Of a stretch of DNA of 64,000 nt, positions 10,637-19,935 are shown one piece after another. Below the pieces are notes generated by a model. That model was not told where the DNA came from. It did not search any database and saw nothing but the letters and a program-made list of their open reading frames with translations. Source of the stretch: Paenibacillus sp. (GTDB lineage: Bacteria > Bacillota > Bacilli > Paenibacillales > NBRC-103111). Every line of letters begins with the position of its first letter. Position 1 is the stretch's first letter. The DNA lies in the NCBI GenBank assembly GCA_031180825.1, contig JAPSLM010000001.1:1-64000 (forward strand). Direction: 5' to 3'. Made by a program: the position numbers and the translations under genes.

Positions 10637-12418
10637 ATGAGCAAAATGATGAGCAAAGTGGTCGGCGGAAGCTTTATTATCGAAGATATCGATTTTACCC
10701 GGGTCGTGACCCCGGAGGATTTTACGGAAGAGCATCGCATGATCGCGCAGACGACGGAAGACTTCGTGGCGGGCGACATCGCCCCCCACGACGAAGAGAT
10801 CGAGAAGCTGAATTACGAGCTGTCCGTGAAAATGCTGCGCAAGGCCGGGGAGCTCGGCCTGCTCGGCGCCGACGTGCCGGAAGCGTACGGCGGGCTCGGC
10901 CTTGACAAGGTCAGCTCGACGCTGATCAACGAGCGGCTGACGAAGGCTTCCGCCTTCGCGCTGACCGTGGGCGCTCACGTCGGGATCGGCACGCTGCCGA
11001 TCGTGTATTTCGGCACCGAGGCGCAGAAGAAAAAATATTTGCCGCAGCTGGCGACCGGTGAGAAAGTCGCGGCTTACTGCCTGACGGAGCCTTCCTCCGG
11101 CTCCGACGCGCTGGGCGCGAAAGCGACAGCTGTGCTGTCCGAGGACGGGACCCACTATATCCTGAACGGGACGAAGCAGTTTATTACGAACGCAGGTTTT
11201 GCCGACGTGTTCATCGTGTACGCCAAAGTAAACGGAACCGACTTCAGCACGTTCATCGTCGAACGGACGATGGAAGGCGTAAGCATCGGTCCGGAAGAGA
11301 AGAAAATGGGTATCAAAGGCTCGTCCACCTGCCCGCTCATTCTGGAAGACGTGAAGGTGCCGGTGGAAAACCTGCTGTGGGAGGTCGGCAAGGGTCACCT
11401 GATCGCCTTCAACATCCTGAACATCGGCCGCTTCAAGCTTGCCGCAGGCTGCGTCGGCGCCGCCAAGGATGCGATTGAGCTTTCGGCCAAATATGCCAAC
11501 GAGCGGACGCAGTTCGGACGCAAAATTTCGTCCTTCCCGCTGATCGGAGCCAAGCTGGCCGACATGAACACCCGCTCGTACGTGCTGGAAAGCATGGTGT
11601 ACCGGACGGCAGGCTTGTTCGACGAAGGCTTGAGCGAAGTCGATCACGGCAGCGCCAACGTCGGGCAGCAATCGGCCAAAGCGATCGCCGAGTATGCGCT
11701 GGAGTGCTCGATCAACAAAGTGTTCGGCTCCGAGACGCTGGACTTCGTGGCCGACGAAGGCGTGCAAATTCACGGCGGCTACGGCTTTACTCAGGAGTAC
11801 CGGATCGAGCGCATTTACCGGGATTCCCGCATTAACCGCATTTTCGAAGGCACGAACGAGATTAACCGGCTTCTGATCCCCGGAACGCTGATCAAGCGCG
11901 CCATGAAAGGGGAGCTGCCTCTGATGCAAAAAGCGATGGGGCTGCAGTCCGAGCTGCTGTCCCTCGTGCCGGGGCAGACGTTCGAAGGAACGCTGGAGCA
12001 GGAAAACCATCTGCTGGCCATGGCGAAAAAAATATTTCTTATGGTCGGTGCGCAAGCGGTGCAAAAATATCAAACGAAGCTGGACCAGGAGCAGGAAATT
12101 TTGAGCCACCTGGCGGACATCATGATTGCCGTCTTCGCGATGGAAAGCGCGCTGCTGCGCACGAAGAAGCTGATCGCCGCAGGCGGAGAAGGAAAAGCGC
12201 TGAACGCCATCGACATGACGACTGTTTTCGTACACGATTCGTTCGCACGGATTGAGGAGTGGGCGAAAGAAGCGCTGGCCGCGATGGAATCCGGCGACAT
12301 GCTGCGCACCCAATTGTCCGTCCTGAAAAAACTGACCCGCAAAACCCCGATCAATGCGATCGAGATCAAGCGCGAAATCGCTTCCCGCGTCATCGAAGCC
12401 GAAAAATACGTAGTTTAA
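10637..12418 (+). CDS. fadE: Acyl-CoA dehydrogenase FadE
   Basis: A 593-residue acyl-CoA dehydrogenase that introduces the first double bond and passes electrons to EtfAB. N-terminal, middle beta and C-terminal helical domains are all present: YCLTEPSSGSDALGAKA near 150, then IHGGYGFTQEYRIERIYRD near 378-396 in the C-terminal domain. The extra 190 C-terminal residues are typical of the long FadE/YusJ type. The start follows AAGGAGAG by eight bases. It lies between fadA and lcfA in the same direction and is probably co-transcribed. Confidence 0.94.
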   Translation: MSKMMSKVVGGSFIIEDIDFTRVVTPEDFTEEHRMIAQTTEDFVAGDIAPHDEEIEKLNYELSVKMLRKAGELGLLGADVPEAYGGLGLDKVSSTLINERLTKASAFALTVGAHVGIGTLPIVYFGTEAQKKKYLPQLATGEKVAAYCLTEPSSGSDALGAKATAVLSEDGTHYILNGTKQFITNAGFADVFIVYAKVNGTDFSTFIVERTMEGVSIGPEEKKMGIKGSSTCPLILEDVKVPVENLLWEVGKGHLIAFNILNIGRFKLAAGCVGAAKDAIELSAKYANERTQFGRKISSFPLIGAKLADMNTRSYVLESMVYRTAGLFDEGLSEVDHGSANVGQQSAKAIAEYALECSINKVFGSETLDFVADEGVQIHGGYGFTQEYRIERIYRDSRINRIFEGTNEINRLLIPGTLIKRAMKGELPLMQKAMGLQSELLSLVPGQTFEGTLEQENHLLAMAKKIFLMVGAQAVQKYQTKLDQEQEILSHLADIMIAVFAMESALLRTKKLIAAGGEGKALNAIDMTTVFVHDSFARIEEWAKEALAAMESGDMLRTQLSVLKKLTRKTPINAIEIKREIASRVIEAEKYVV

Positions 12419-12449
12419 GCTTGAAACCTGACAAATGGGGTGGTCGAAC

Positions 12450-14132
12450 TTGTCCGACAAGCCATGGTTAAGACATTATCCTGTCGAAGTGCCATCGACC
12501 TGCGAATACCCGAAGCAAAACTTAGCGCATTTTTTGGTACAAACGGCTTCGGACTATCCGAACCATACGGCCTTATACTTTTTGGGCAAAAAAATATCGT
12601 ATCGTCAATTGCTTCAATCGGCTTACCGCTTTGCGAACGCCCTTGCGAGCCTGGGCGTTCGCAGGGGGGACCGGGTCGCGGTGATGCTGCCCAATTGTCC
12701 GCAGGCAGTGATCGCCTACTACGGAACGCTGCTGATGGGCGGCATCGTCGTCATGACCAATCCGATGTATATGCCGCGGGAGCTGGAGTACCAGATGAAG
12801 GACTCCGGCGCCCATGTGATCGTTACGCTCGATCTGCTGTACGAGCGCGTCGCGAAGGTGGTCCCGCTGACCGGGATCAAGCATGTGATCGTCACTTCCA
12901 TCAAAGACTATCTTCCTTTTCCCAAGAACGTGCTTTATCCGTTAAAGGCCAAAAAAGACAATCTGAAACGCGACGTTGTCTACGGGAACGGCGTCGCAGC
13001 GTTTATGGAGCTGCTGGAGCAGGCGACGGCCGCGCCGCACGAGGCGAAGGTCGATGCCGACCGCGATCTGGCGCTGCTTCAATATACCGGCGGCACGACC
13101 GGCATTCCGAAGGGCGTCATGCTGACGCATACGAATCTGATCGCCAATACGATTCAAAGCAGGCTTTGGTCGTACCGCTCGCAAATTGCGAAGGAAACGT
13201 ATTTGGCGGTCCTGCCTTTCTTTCACGTATTTGGGATGACGGTGCTGCTGAATCAAGCCGTGTATACGGCGGGCACCTTGATTTTGATTCCCCGGTACGA
13301 GGTAAATCAAGTGCTGCAAACGATCGATAAGCTGAAGCCGACCGTTTTTCCCGGTGCGCCGACGATGTATATATCGCTCATTCACCATCAGAACATCAAG
13401 CGCTTCGACTTGTCGTCCATCCGGTTCTGTATCAGCGGTTCGGCTTCCCTGCCGTTGGAAGTGCAGGAATCGTTCGAATCGATTACGGGCGGCAAGCTGA
13501 TCGAAGGGTACGGCTTGACCGAAGCGTCCCCCGTGACGCATGCCAACAACATTTGGGAGAGGCGCAAGCTCGGCTCCATTGGGATTCCGTTCCCCGATAC
13601 GGATGCCCGGATCGTGAACCCGGAGACGGGCGAGGAAATGCCCGTCGGCGAAATCGGAGAGCTGACGGTCCGCGGCCCGCAAGTCATGAAGGGCTATTGG
13701 AACAAGCCGGAGGAAACCGCGAAAGTATTGAAGGACGGCTGGCTGTATACGGGAGATTTGGCCCGGATGGACGAGGAAGGGTATTTTTACATTTTGGACC
13801 GGCGTAAGGACATGATAATTGCGAGCGGTTACAACATTTATCCGCGCGAGGTCGAAGAAGTATTGTACGAGCATCCCGATGTCGAGGAGGCGGTCGTCGC
13901 AGGAATCATCGACACTTACCGCGGAGAAACGGTTAAAGCGTATATCGTGCTCAAGCCGGGGGCGAAGGGCGACGCCGATGCGTTCAAGGCTTGGTGCAAG
14001 GAGCGGCTTGCGGCTTACAAGGTGCCGAAGCAGTACGAGTTCCGGGACAGCTTGCCGAAAACGATCGTCGGGAAAGTGCTTCGCCACAAGCTGGCGGAGG
14101 AAGAAGCGGAGAAGCTCAAGAAGAACGGCTAG
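12450..14132 (+). CDS. lcfA: Long-chain fatty-acid-CoA ligase
   Basis: A 560-residue AMP-forming acyl-CoA synthetase that activates free fatty acids. The P-loop motif YTGGTTGIPKGVMLTHTN is at about 212, GYGLTEASPVTHAN is the adenylate-forming motif near 352, and YTGDLARMDEEGYFYILDRRK follows near 432. The C-terminal swivel domain ends LPKTIVGKVLRHKL. I prefer TTG at 12450 because GGGGTGG lies six bases upstream, whereas an ATG at 12435 has no ribosome-binding site. It follows fadE by 31 bases. In B. subtilis lcfA instead heads the fadR operon, so its position here is rearranged. Confidence 0.93.
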   Translation: MSDKPWLRHYPVEVPSTCEYPKQNLAHFLVQTASDYPNHTALYFLGKKISYRQLLQSAYRFANALASLGVRRGDRVAVMLPNCPQAVIAYYGTLLMGGIVVMTNPMYMPRELEYQMKDSGAHVIVTLDLLYERVAKVVPLTGIKHVIVTSIKDYLPFPKNVLYPLKAKKDNLKRDVVYGNGVAAFMELLEQATAAPHEAKVDADRDLALLQYTGGTTGIPKGVMLTHTNLIANTIQSRLWSYRSQIAKETYLAVLPFFHVFGMTVLLNQAVYTAGTLILIPRYEVNQVLQTIDKLKPTVFPGAPTMYISLIHHQNIKRFDLSSIRFCISGSASLPLEVQESFESITGGKLIEGYGLTEASPVTHANNIWERRKLGSIGIPFPDTDARIVNPETGEEMPVGEIGELTVRGPQVMKGYWNKPEETAKVLKDGWLYTGDLARMDEEGYFYILDRRKDMIIASGYNIYPREVEEVLYEHPDVEEAVVAGIIDTYRGETVKAYIVLKPGAKGDADAFKAWCKERLAAYKVPKQYEFRDSLPKTIVGKVLRHKLAEEEAEKLKKNG

Positions 14133-14165
14133 GACGCTTTCATTCTATTTCCGGGAGGGCCTGGT

Positions 14166-14591
14166 ATGGACAATCAAGCATCGGCATTTATCAAGCGCCT
14201 GGAACAAGCGGCACGCGGATCGTTCTGGGAACATATCGGAGCCCGGATTGATACGTTCGCCCCGGATCGGGCGGCCGTATCGCTGAGCATCCAGCCGCAT
14301 CATCATAATCTGATCGGCATCGTGCACGGCGGCGTCCACGCGACGCTGCTCGACTCCGCCATGGGCTTGGTCGCCATGGCCGCCAAGCCGAACGAGAGCG
14401 TCGTCACGACGAACCTGAATCTGCATTATATGGCCCCAATCGCCAAGGGGGAGATGAAAGTCACAGCGGAGATCGTACACAGCTCGGGGCGGATGATAAC
14501 TACGCAAGGGCACGTGTATAACGAAGAAGGGCAGCTGTGCGCGTTCGGCACCGGGACGTTCCGCATCGTCGAATGGCGGGGGACCCAATAA
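14166..14591 (+). CDS. PaaI-family hotdog thioesterase
   Basis: A 141-residue hotdog-fold protein of the PaaI group, with the active-site loop IVHGGVHATLLDSAMGL near residues 54-70 and the later strand VVTTNLNLHYMAPI. Such enzymes hydrolyse acyl- or aryl-CoA thioesters. In this operon it could release CoA from dead-end or inhibitory acyl-CoA intermediates. The start follows GGGAGGG and is 33 bases after lcfA. The substrate is inferred only from position. Confidence 0.8.
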   Translation: MDNQASAFIKRLEQAARGSFWEHIGARIDTFAPDRAAVSLSIQPHHHNLIGIVHGGVHATLLDSAMGLVAMAAKPNESVVTTNLNLHYMAPIAKGEMKVTAEIVHSSGRMITTQGHVYNEEGQLCAFGTGTFRIVEWRGTQ

Positions 14592-14640
14592 GCCGGATGA
14601 AGGGCATTATCATTTGGGAGAAAGGAGGGAAGGGCGTTAT

Positions 14641-14961
14641 ATGACGGTCAAGGAAAGCTTGCGGGAGTTGGTGGAGCGGATGCAGGCGAATCCGGAGCCG
14701 ATCCGGCCGCTTCATTACGTGTATCAATTCGAACTGGACGATCACGAGCCGTTTCAGGTCCGGTTCGATTCCGGCACTGTCGAAGTGCTGGAAGGAACGC
14801 AGCATCCGGCCGACTGCACGCTCAAGCTGTCGTCGTCCAATTTCGTTAAGCTGCTTCGCAACGATTTAAACACGACGATGGCGTTTATGCTCGGCTCGCT
14901 CAAAGTGGACGGGCGTGTAGGCTTGGCTTTGAAGCTTCAGGAAATTTTGAAGGCGTATTGA
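14641..14961 (+). CDS. SCP2 sterol-carrier-like lipid-binding protein
   Basis: A 106-residue protein that looks like a stand-alone SCP2 domain: FQVRFDSGTVEVLEGT, then DCTLKLSSSNFVKLL, and a hydrophobic end LKVDGRVGLALKLQEIL. SCP2 domains bind acyl chains or acyl-CoA. As the last gene of the fad unit it may carry or protect substrates. The start at 14641 is chosen for GAAAGGAGGG upstream; an in-frame ATG at 14614 is less well placed. A strong terminator follows. Confidence 0.75.
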   Translation: MTVKESLRELVERMQANPEPIRPLHYVYQFELDDHEPFQVRFDSGTVEVLEGTQHPADCTLKLSSSNFVKLLRNDLNTTMAFMLGSLKVDGRVGLALKLQEILKAY

Positions 14962-14968
14962 ATCGGCG

Positions 14969-15003
14969 GCCGCCCCCGGCATTTCACCGGGGGCGGCTTT
15001 CGT
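14969..15003 (+). terminator. Intrinsic terminator ending the fad operon
   Basis: A perfect 11-bp GC-rich stem (GCCGCCCCCGG / CCGGGGGCGGC) with loop CATTTCA is followed by TTTCGTT. It also lies at the 3' end of the convergent transporter operon. Confidence 0.85.
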
Positions 15004-15021
15004 TCATTTGTCCGGTTAGGG

Positions 15022-16941
15022 TCAGACCATCATTCTTTTCAAGCGGTGCAAATAGCGGGAGCGGACAAGGAAAAAATACAAGGTCTGGGCAGCCAGAAAC
15101 GCTGCCGAGACAATGAAAACGGGCTTGTATACGGAATAAACGTACATCGTTCCGAGAACGGGCCGCATCACGATCAGCGTTTGCACGGTGGAGATCACGA
15201 TCGGAACAAAGAACAGCAGGCCGATCTGCAGCGTGGCCGACGTTCGCATCTCCGATGCGCTCAGACCGATCTTGGAAAGCGCATGATACATTCTGCTGTC
15301 CGCAGCAAGCTCGGTATACAGCTTAAAATACAGAAAGCTGGCGGACGACACGGAAAACAGGAAAGCGATAAAAATCCCGATGAAGCTGAATAAAGCCGTT
15401 GCCTGCTTTAAACTTAAATAGCTCCCGATCCGGATGGAAAAAGAGTTAGAGGTTCCGTACTGCTCACGATTTTCCTGCAGCCGTTTCTTCAGCTCGGCGC
15501 CGATGACGGCCTCGGGACTGTCCGTCCCGGACGGAGGCCTACTATTCCACTCCGGCACATGATATACAAAAAGGACGCTGCTCTTGGCATCCCCCTGTAT
15601 CGTGCGATACGAATTGTCATTCACGACCAGAATGCTTGCCCAGCTCATGAACGGTAAAGCTTCGCGTTTGAATACTTCCGTAACGGACATCGTGTGGCCG
15701 GAATCGAGCGTGATTTTGTCCCCCGGGGCCATATGGCCGTGTGACGGTTGAGCCGGGCTGCTTATCAGGATCGCTTCTCCGCTGTCCGGCGCCGCTTCCG
15801 GGAGATTCATCGCAGCCGCGAACTGGTTAAAGCGGCTTGCGGCGATGACTTCGACGGAAGGAACCGCATTGTGAACCGTTCGCCGGTAAAGGTTCTCCAC
15901 CTTCACGGACCGGTAAGACACTCCCTCCCTGTCCAGTAATTCGTTAATGGCAGCCAATTCTTGTTCCGTATGCTGCTCGTCGAAGCTGTAGTATTCGATG
16001 GCAAAAGGATTGTTTTCGTATTCCTTCCGATTCGTTTCGTCCACGGCCAGCACAAAGCTTGCGCTCATACTGGCGATGGAGGTCACCACCGTGACAAGAA
16101 ACAAAATCCGCGCGTTATCTTTCATCTTATACGCCAATTCCGATACCCAGAGCAGGTGTGTCCCTCGCCATAAAGCCTTGCGGCTTCGCTTCAACAGACG
16201 GATGACAAGCACCGAGAGCTGGGAATAAAAAAAGTAGGTGCCCGCGATCCCTGTCGCCGCTGCAAGGAGGACGAGGTTGGGGGACAGCTTTCCCGCATAA
16301 AGCGCCAGAAAGCCGACAGCGATTAGCGCCGCCCCGGTTACCGCGAAGAAGAGCGAAATCCTCGGCTCTTTTTTCGGTTTATGGCTGCCTTGCAGCAGCT
16401 CCGCGACGTTGCTTTTGCGAAGGAAGAACAAGGTAAACACCGAGATGCCCGCGAACAGCAGCGAAAAGGAAACGGCGGTAAGCCATATCGCCGCTGCCGG
16501 CCAATAAAAAGGAAGCTCCCGGATCTCCATCATTCGGGTGCCGCACAGCAGGAACAGCTTGGACAGAAGCAGTCCCCCTGAGATTCCGGTAACGATGGAG
16601 CCGGCGCCGATCAGCATGTTTTCCATAAAGACGAGCCGGTTGATTTGGCTTGATCTTGCGCCCAAGACAAGCAAGAGTCCGAATTCCCGCTGGCGGGATT
16701 TCAAAAACATGCCGATCGAATACAGCACGAAGAAGATGGCGAATACGAAGATGACACCTTCCGAAATCTGCAAAACTGCGCGCTTGAGCGGTCCCATCGG
16801 GATCTGCCCGATTTCGGGATGATACACGAAGACGGCAAACGTGAAAAAGATCATCACCATAAAGGCGCTGCTTAGAAAATAGGCGAAGTAAGCCCGTGCG
16901 TTTCGCTTGACATTATTAAACGCGAATTGAGGAAAGCTCAT
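15022..16941 (-). CDS. BceB-like ABC transporter permease
   Basis: A 639-residue FtsX-type permease of the Bce peptide-antibiotic detoxification family. It starts MSFPQFAFNNVKRNARAYFA, has about ten membrane helices, and carries a large extracytoplasmic domain of roughly 200 residues (about 300-510) between helices, as BceB does. The start at 16941 has GGGGAGG eight bases upstream; a longer frame to 17076 lies inside the ATPase gene. It overlaps the ATPase stop by 26 bases. Such permeases both sense and remove lipid II-bound peptides. The substrate is unknown. Confidence 0.85.
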   Translation of the reverse strand: MSFPQFAFNNVKRNARAYFAYFLSSAFMVMIFFTFAVFVYHPEIGQIPMGPLKRAVLQISEGVIFVFAIFFVLYSIGMFLKSRQREFGLLLVLGARSSQINRLVFMENMLIGAGSIVTGISGGLLLSKLFLLCGTRMMEIRELPFYWPAAAIWLTAVSFSLLFAGISVFTLFFLRKSNVAELLQGSHKPKKEPRISLFFAVTGAALIAVGFLALYAGKLSPNLVLLAAATGIAGTYFFYSQLSVLVIRLLKRSRKALWRGTHLLWVSELAYKMKDNARILFLVTVVTSIASMSASFVLAVDETNRKEYENNPFAIEYYSFDEQHTEQELAAINELLDREGVSYRSVKVENLYRRTVHNAVPSVEVIAASRFNQFAAAMNLPEAAPDSGEAILISSPAQPSHGHMAPGDKITLDSGHTMSVTEVFKREALPFMSWASILVVNDNSYRTIQGDAKSSVLFVYHVPEWNSRPPSGTDSPEAVIGAELKKRLQENREQYGTSNSFSIRIGSYLSLKQATALFSFIGIFIAFLFSVSSASFLYFKLYTELAADSRMYHALSKIGLSASEMRTSATLQIGLLFFVPIVISTVQTLIVMRPVLGTMYVYSVYKPVFIVSAAFLAAQTLYFFLVRSRYLHRLKRMMV

Positions 16942-17686
16942 GCGTATGACCTCCCCAGAAGGACAGCGTGTCGATGATTTTTTGGAAAAACGTTTGCCGG
17001 CTGTCGCCCCGGTGGATTTCAGCCGCCAGCCGTCCGTCCTTAATAAATACGATCCGGCTGCAGTAGCTGGCGGCAAGCGGGTCGTGCGTCACGAGCATGA
17101 TGGTGGTCCGCTCCAGCCGATTGATGCTTTCCAACGATTCCATGACCACGCGGGAAGCGTTGGAGTCGAGCGACCCTGTAGGCTCGTCGGCGAGCAGCAG
17201 CGCCGGAGACGTGACGATCGCTCGGGCAATGGCCGTTCGCTGGCGCTGACCGCCCGAAATTTCGTAGGAGCGTTTATTCAAAATATCGCTGATGTTCAGC
17301 CGGTCGGCCACCTGCTTCAGCCTGGCTTCCATCTCGGCGAGCGGCTTGTTGTCAAGCGTCAGGGGCAGCACGATATTTTCCGCAATCGTCAGCGTGTCGA
17401 GCAGGTTGAAATCCTGAAAGACGAATCCGAGCTGTCTTCGCCGGAATACCGCCAACTCGTCTTTCTTCATTTGATAAGGGTCGGCGCCGTTAATCAGAAC
17501 TGTCCCCGAGCTTGGCGTGTCTATGGTCGACACCATGTGGAGCAGCGTCGTTTTCCCGCTGCCGGACGGCCCCATAATGCCGACGAACTCTCCTTTTTCA
17601 ATAGTCAGGTGAACATCGGTGAGGGCATGCGTAGCGATATTGCCCGGGTATACTTTGTTCAGTCCGTTCACGTAAACCATGCTCAT
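16916..17686 (-). CDS. BceA-like ABC transporter ATPase
   Basis: A 256-residue ATPase of the MacB/BceA type: Walker A GPSGSGKTT near 39-47, Q-loop FQDFNLLD, signature SGGQRQRTAIARA near 144, Walker B LLLADEPTGSLD near 165. It pairs with the permease encoded immediately downstream, with overlapping ends. It lies 28 bases after the second ABC-2 permease on the same strand, so the BceAB-like pair and the LanFEG-like exporter are probably one operon behind the two-component system. Confidence 0.9.
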   Translation of the reverse strand: MSMVYVNGLNKVYPGNIATHALTDVHLTIEKGEFVGIMGPSGSGKTTLLHMVSTIDTPSSGTVLINGADPYQMKKDELAVFRRRQLGFVFQDFNLLDTLTIAENIVLPLTLDNKPLAEMEARLKQVADRLNISDILNKRSYEISGGQRQRTAIARAIVTSPALLLADEPTGSLDSNASRVVMESLESINRLERTTIMLVTHDPLAASYCSRIVFIKDGRLAAEIHRGDSRQTFFQKIIDTLSFWGGHTHELSSIRV

Positions 17687-17714
17687 TCATACCATCCCCC
17701 GATCTTAATCGGCT

Positions 17715-18479
17715 TTAAACGATTTTCCTCTGCCATCGCAGAAGGCTGACTGCCGCAAAAGCAACCATCGACCCGAGCAAATAAAACCAAAATTTCGGCG
17801 AACCGTCCGGACTGAGCGCCCTAACGATGGGGTAAAACGGATCGAAATAAATCGAGAGCTCATTGACCGCATAGATCATGGCTATCGAACCGACGAAGAG
17901 AACGAGAAAGGCGACCAGCGGCCGGGGAACGAACTGGCATACCATACTGCTCATCAGAAGTTTCGCCAGACACACGAGCGCAAACAGCAAATAAAACGTT
18001 ATCGTATACCACATAGCCTCCGCGGAGCTTACGGGCTCAGTCGCCCCGTATTTTACGAGAGTCTTGCTATGCGGAAAGAACAGCCTGGCGCTAACGGTCG
18101 AGAGGAAGCCGGTGACTCCGACAAAGATCAGAACCGTCGCCGCCAGCGCCAGCAGCTTCGCAAGCCAGAGCTGAAAACGGCTGTAGGCCCGCAGCATGTA
18201 GAGCCGGTAGGCTCCCGAAAAGATCTCACCGCCCAAATGGTCCACGAACAGGATCGGGAATATCGCCAGAACGAGCAGCAGCGAGATTCCTTCCATCGCG
18301 AACCATGGCGTATTTAAGTCATGCAGCAGTTCGCGGCCCCCGAATCGGTAATCGCCCCATCCGCTGCTGTGCAGCATACTCGTATTGAAGATCCATAGCA
18401 GGAAATAAATACTGCCCAGAACGAGCATCATTTTTCGTTTCCAGATTCGTTCCATTTCGCTTAGCCATAGTCCGAACAT
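17715..18479 (-). CDS. LanG/LanE-like ABC-2 permease
   Basis: A 254-residue membrane protein with six likely helices and no soluble domain, the size and layout of the paired permeases in lantibiotic-immunity (LanFEG) or bacitracin exporters. It starts MFGLWLSEMERIWKRKMM, with AAGGAGG eight bases upstream. It follows the other permease by 17 bases. Sequence similarity to a named family member cannot be asserted by eye; the call rests on size, pairing and neighbours. Confidence 0.7.
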   Translation of the reverse strand: MFGLWLSEMERIWKRKMMLVLGSIYFLLWIFNTSMLHSSGWGDYRFGGRELLHDLNTPWFAMEGISLLLVLAIFPILFVDHLGGEIFSGAYRLYMLRAYSRFQLWLAKLLALAATVLIFVGVTGFLSTVSARLFFPHSKTLVKYGATEPVSSAEAMWYTITFYLLFALVCLAKLLMSSMVCQFVPRPLVAFLVLFVGSIAMIYAVNELSIYFDPFYPIVRALSPDGSPKFWFYLLGSMVAFAAVSLLRWQRKIV

Positions 18480-18496
18480 GGGATATCCTCCTTAGT

Positions 18497-19288
18497 TTAA
18501 TGCATATAATCCTCCGCGACAAAGCGGCGATAAGCGATGGCGCTGCATACAACCACATGCAATAGCAATATCGTGGGAATGGCCCAATTCACGGACGCGT
18601 TCCCGGATAACGCTTCGTTTAATCCGGTGTGCTGCATGAATGGAATCCATCCATAAGCGAGCAGATCGCGCACATAGGGCCAGGCCGAGAACAAAGAAGC
18701 GGCCTTCAAATACAGGCCGTCAAACAAGAGTGACACCAAAATATACGTCATGCATACGCCCAGGGCAAGCGTCACATTCTTGCTGTACATCGCGATAAAA
18801 GAGAAGAGGCAGCTAATTCCGGCCAGCGTGGCGTAAGCGAGCAGATAGTATACGAACGCATACCCCATCAAGGGCCAGAACCGGCCGGCTTCCTCTTGCG
18901 GAAAGCGAAGCATGCCGACCACCGCCAAGGATATTCCCAAGACGAGCAGGAGAAGCAAGATGGAGGCTTGGATGACGAACAGCTTGCTAAAAAAGATTTG
19001 CCCTCTGGAAAACCGGCGTAAAAACAGAAGGCGCAGCTGTCCGCTTCGAAACGGTTCCGTATAGACGGCAGCCGCAAGCGCGGCGACGGCAATATTGCAC
19101 GGCAAAAACAACATTTCACGAAGCCCTTGAAAAAGAAACAAGACGGATGATATGTTGCTGCCTAACGAGCTTACCCATAAAAAATAGCTCCCTTGCATAT
19201 AGGCAAGGAAGGGGGAGGCGAGAACGACCAACCAGAGCCACCTTTGGCTCCACAATCTGGTAAACTCGCTGTAGATCAATGGCCTCAT
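18497..19288 (-). CDS. LanE/LanG-like ABC-2 permease
   Basis: A 263-residue integral membrane protein with six likely helices, starting MRPLIYSEFTRLWSQRWLWL. The start codon overlaps the stop of the ATPase gene (ATGA), which fixes it at 19288 and shows translational coupling. With the next permease it would form the membrane channel of a LanFEG-type exporter. Because the ATPase lacks its N-terminus, this permease may have no working partner unless another ATPase substitutes. Confidence 0.7.
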   Translation of the reverse strand: MRPLIYSEFTRLWSQRWLWLVVLASPFLAYMQGSYFLWVSSLGSNISSVLFLFQGLREMLFLPCNIAVAALAAAVYTEPFRSGQLRLLFLRRFSRGQIFFSKLFVIQASILLLLLVLGISLAVVGMLRFPQEEAGRFWPLMGYAFVYYLLAYATLAGISCLFSFIAMYSKNVTLALGVCMTYILVSLLFDGLYLKAASLFSAWPYVRDLLAYGWIPFMQHTGLNEALSGNASVNWAIPTILLLHVVVCSAIAYRRFVAEDYMH

Positions 19289-19935
19289 GAATACATCAGC
19301 TCCATAAAGGCGTCCTCCAGCCGCTGCCCGTTCGCGACCAATTGCCCGGTCGGTCCCTTCCAAAGGATGGAGCCCTCCCGAATGATAATCAGCTCGTCGC
19401 ACATTTGCTGCAGCTCGTCAAGCAAATGGCTCGATATGAAAAACGCGTAATTGGCCGTATCGCGCAAGCGGAGAATAAGGTCGCGCAGCTCCCGCATGCC
19501 CATAGGGTCAAGGCCGTTCGAAGGCTCGTCCAGCAGTAACAGCTCCGGGCTTCCGAGCAAGGATTGGGCGATCCCGAGACGCTGTTTCATCCCGAGCGAG
19601 TAGGCTTTTACCCGGTCGTCCCCCCGGCCGGAAAGCCCTACCGTGTGCAGCAGCCGCTCGATATGCGGTTCTCTCTCCGCAGTCGGTATGGAAGGATGCA
19701 GCCGCGATAAATTGCGCAGCACCTGCCTGCCCGTCATATATTCGAAAAAGACCGGGGATTCGATAATCGCGCCGACTTTGGACAAGGCTTGCACGCGCTG
19801 CGTCAGCACATCGAACGAGTCGATGCGGATGCGACCGCTTGTCGGCCGGATGAGACCTGTCATCATGCGCATCATCGTCGTTTTACCCGCTCCGTTCGGC
19901 CTGATGTCCGAGCCTTCGGCACACCTCCCGGACAA
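19285..19935 (-). pseudogene. LanF/BcrA-like ABC ATPase, N-terminus deleted
   Basis: The reading frame joins a normal ATPase at its Walker A motif. Residues 12-19 read RPNGAGKT, where the family has GPNGAGKT, so the first Gly of the P-loop is lost. The preceding 11 residues are the kinase gene read in another frame. Downstream parts are intact: signature YSLGMKQRLGIAQ, Walker B LLLLDEPSNGLDP and the H-loop region FISSHLLDEL. About 35-40 N-terminal residues, the start codon and the ribosome-binding site are missing. The apparent start is a TTG inside the kinase gene. It is unlikely to work as it stands. Confidence 0.75.
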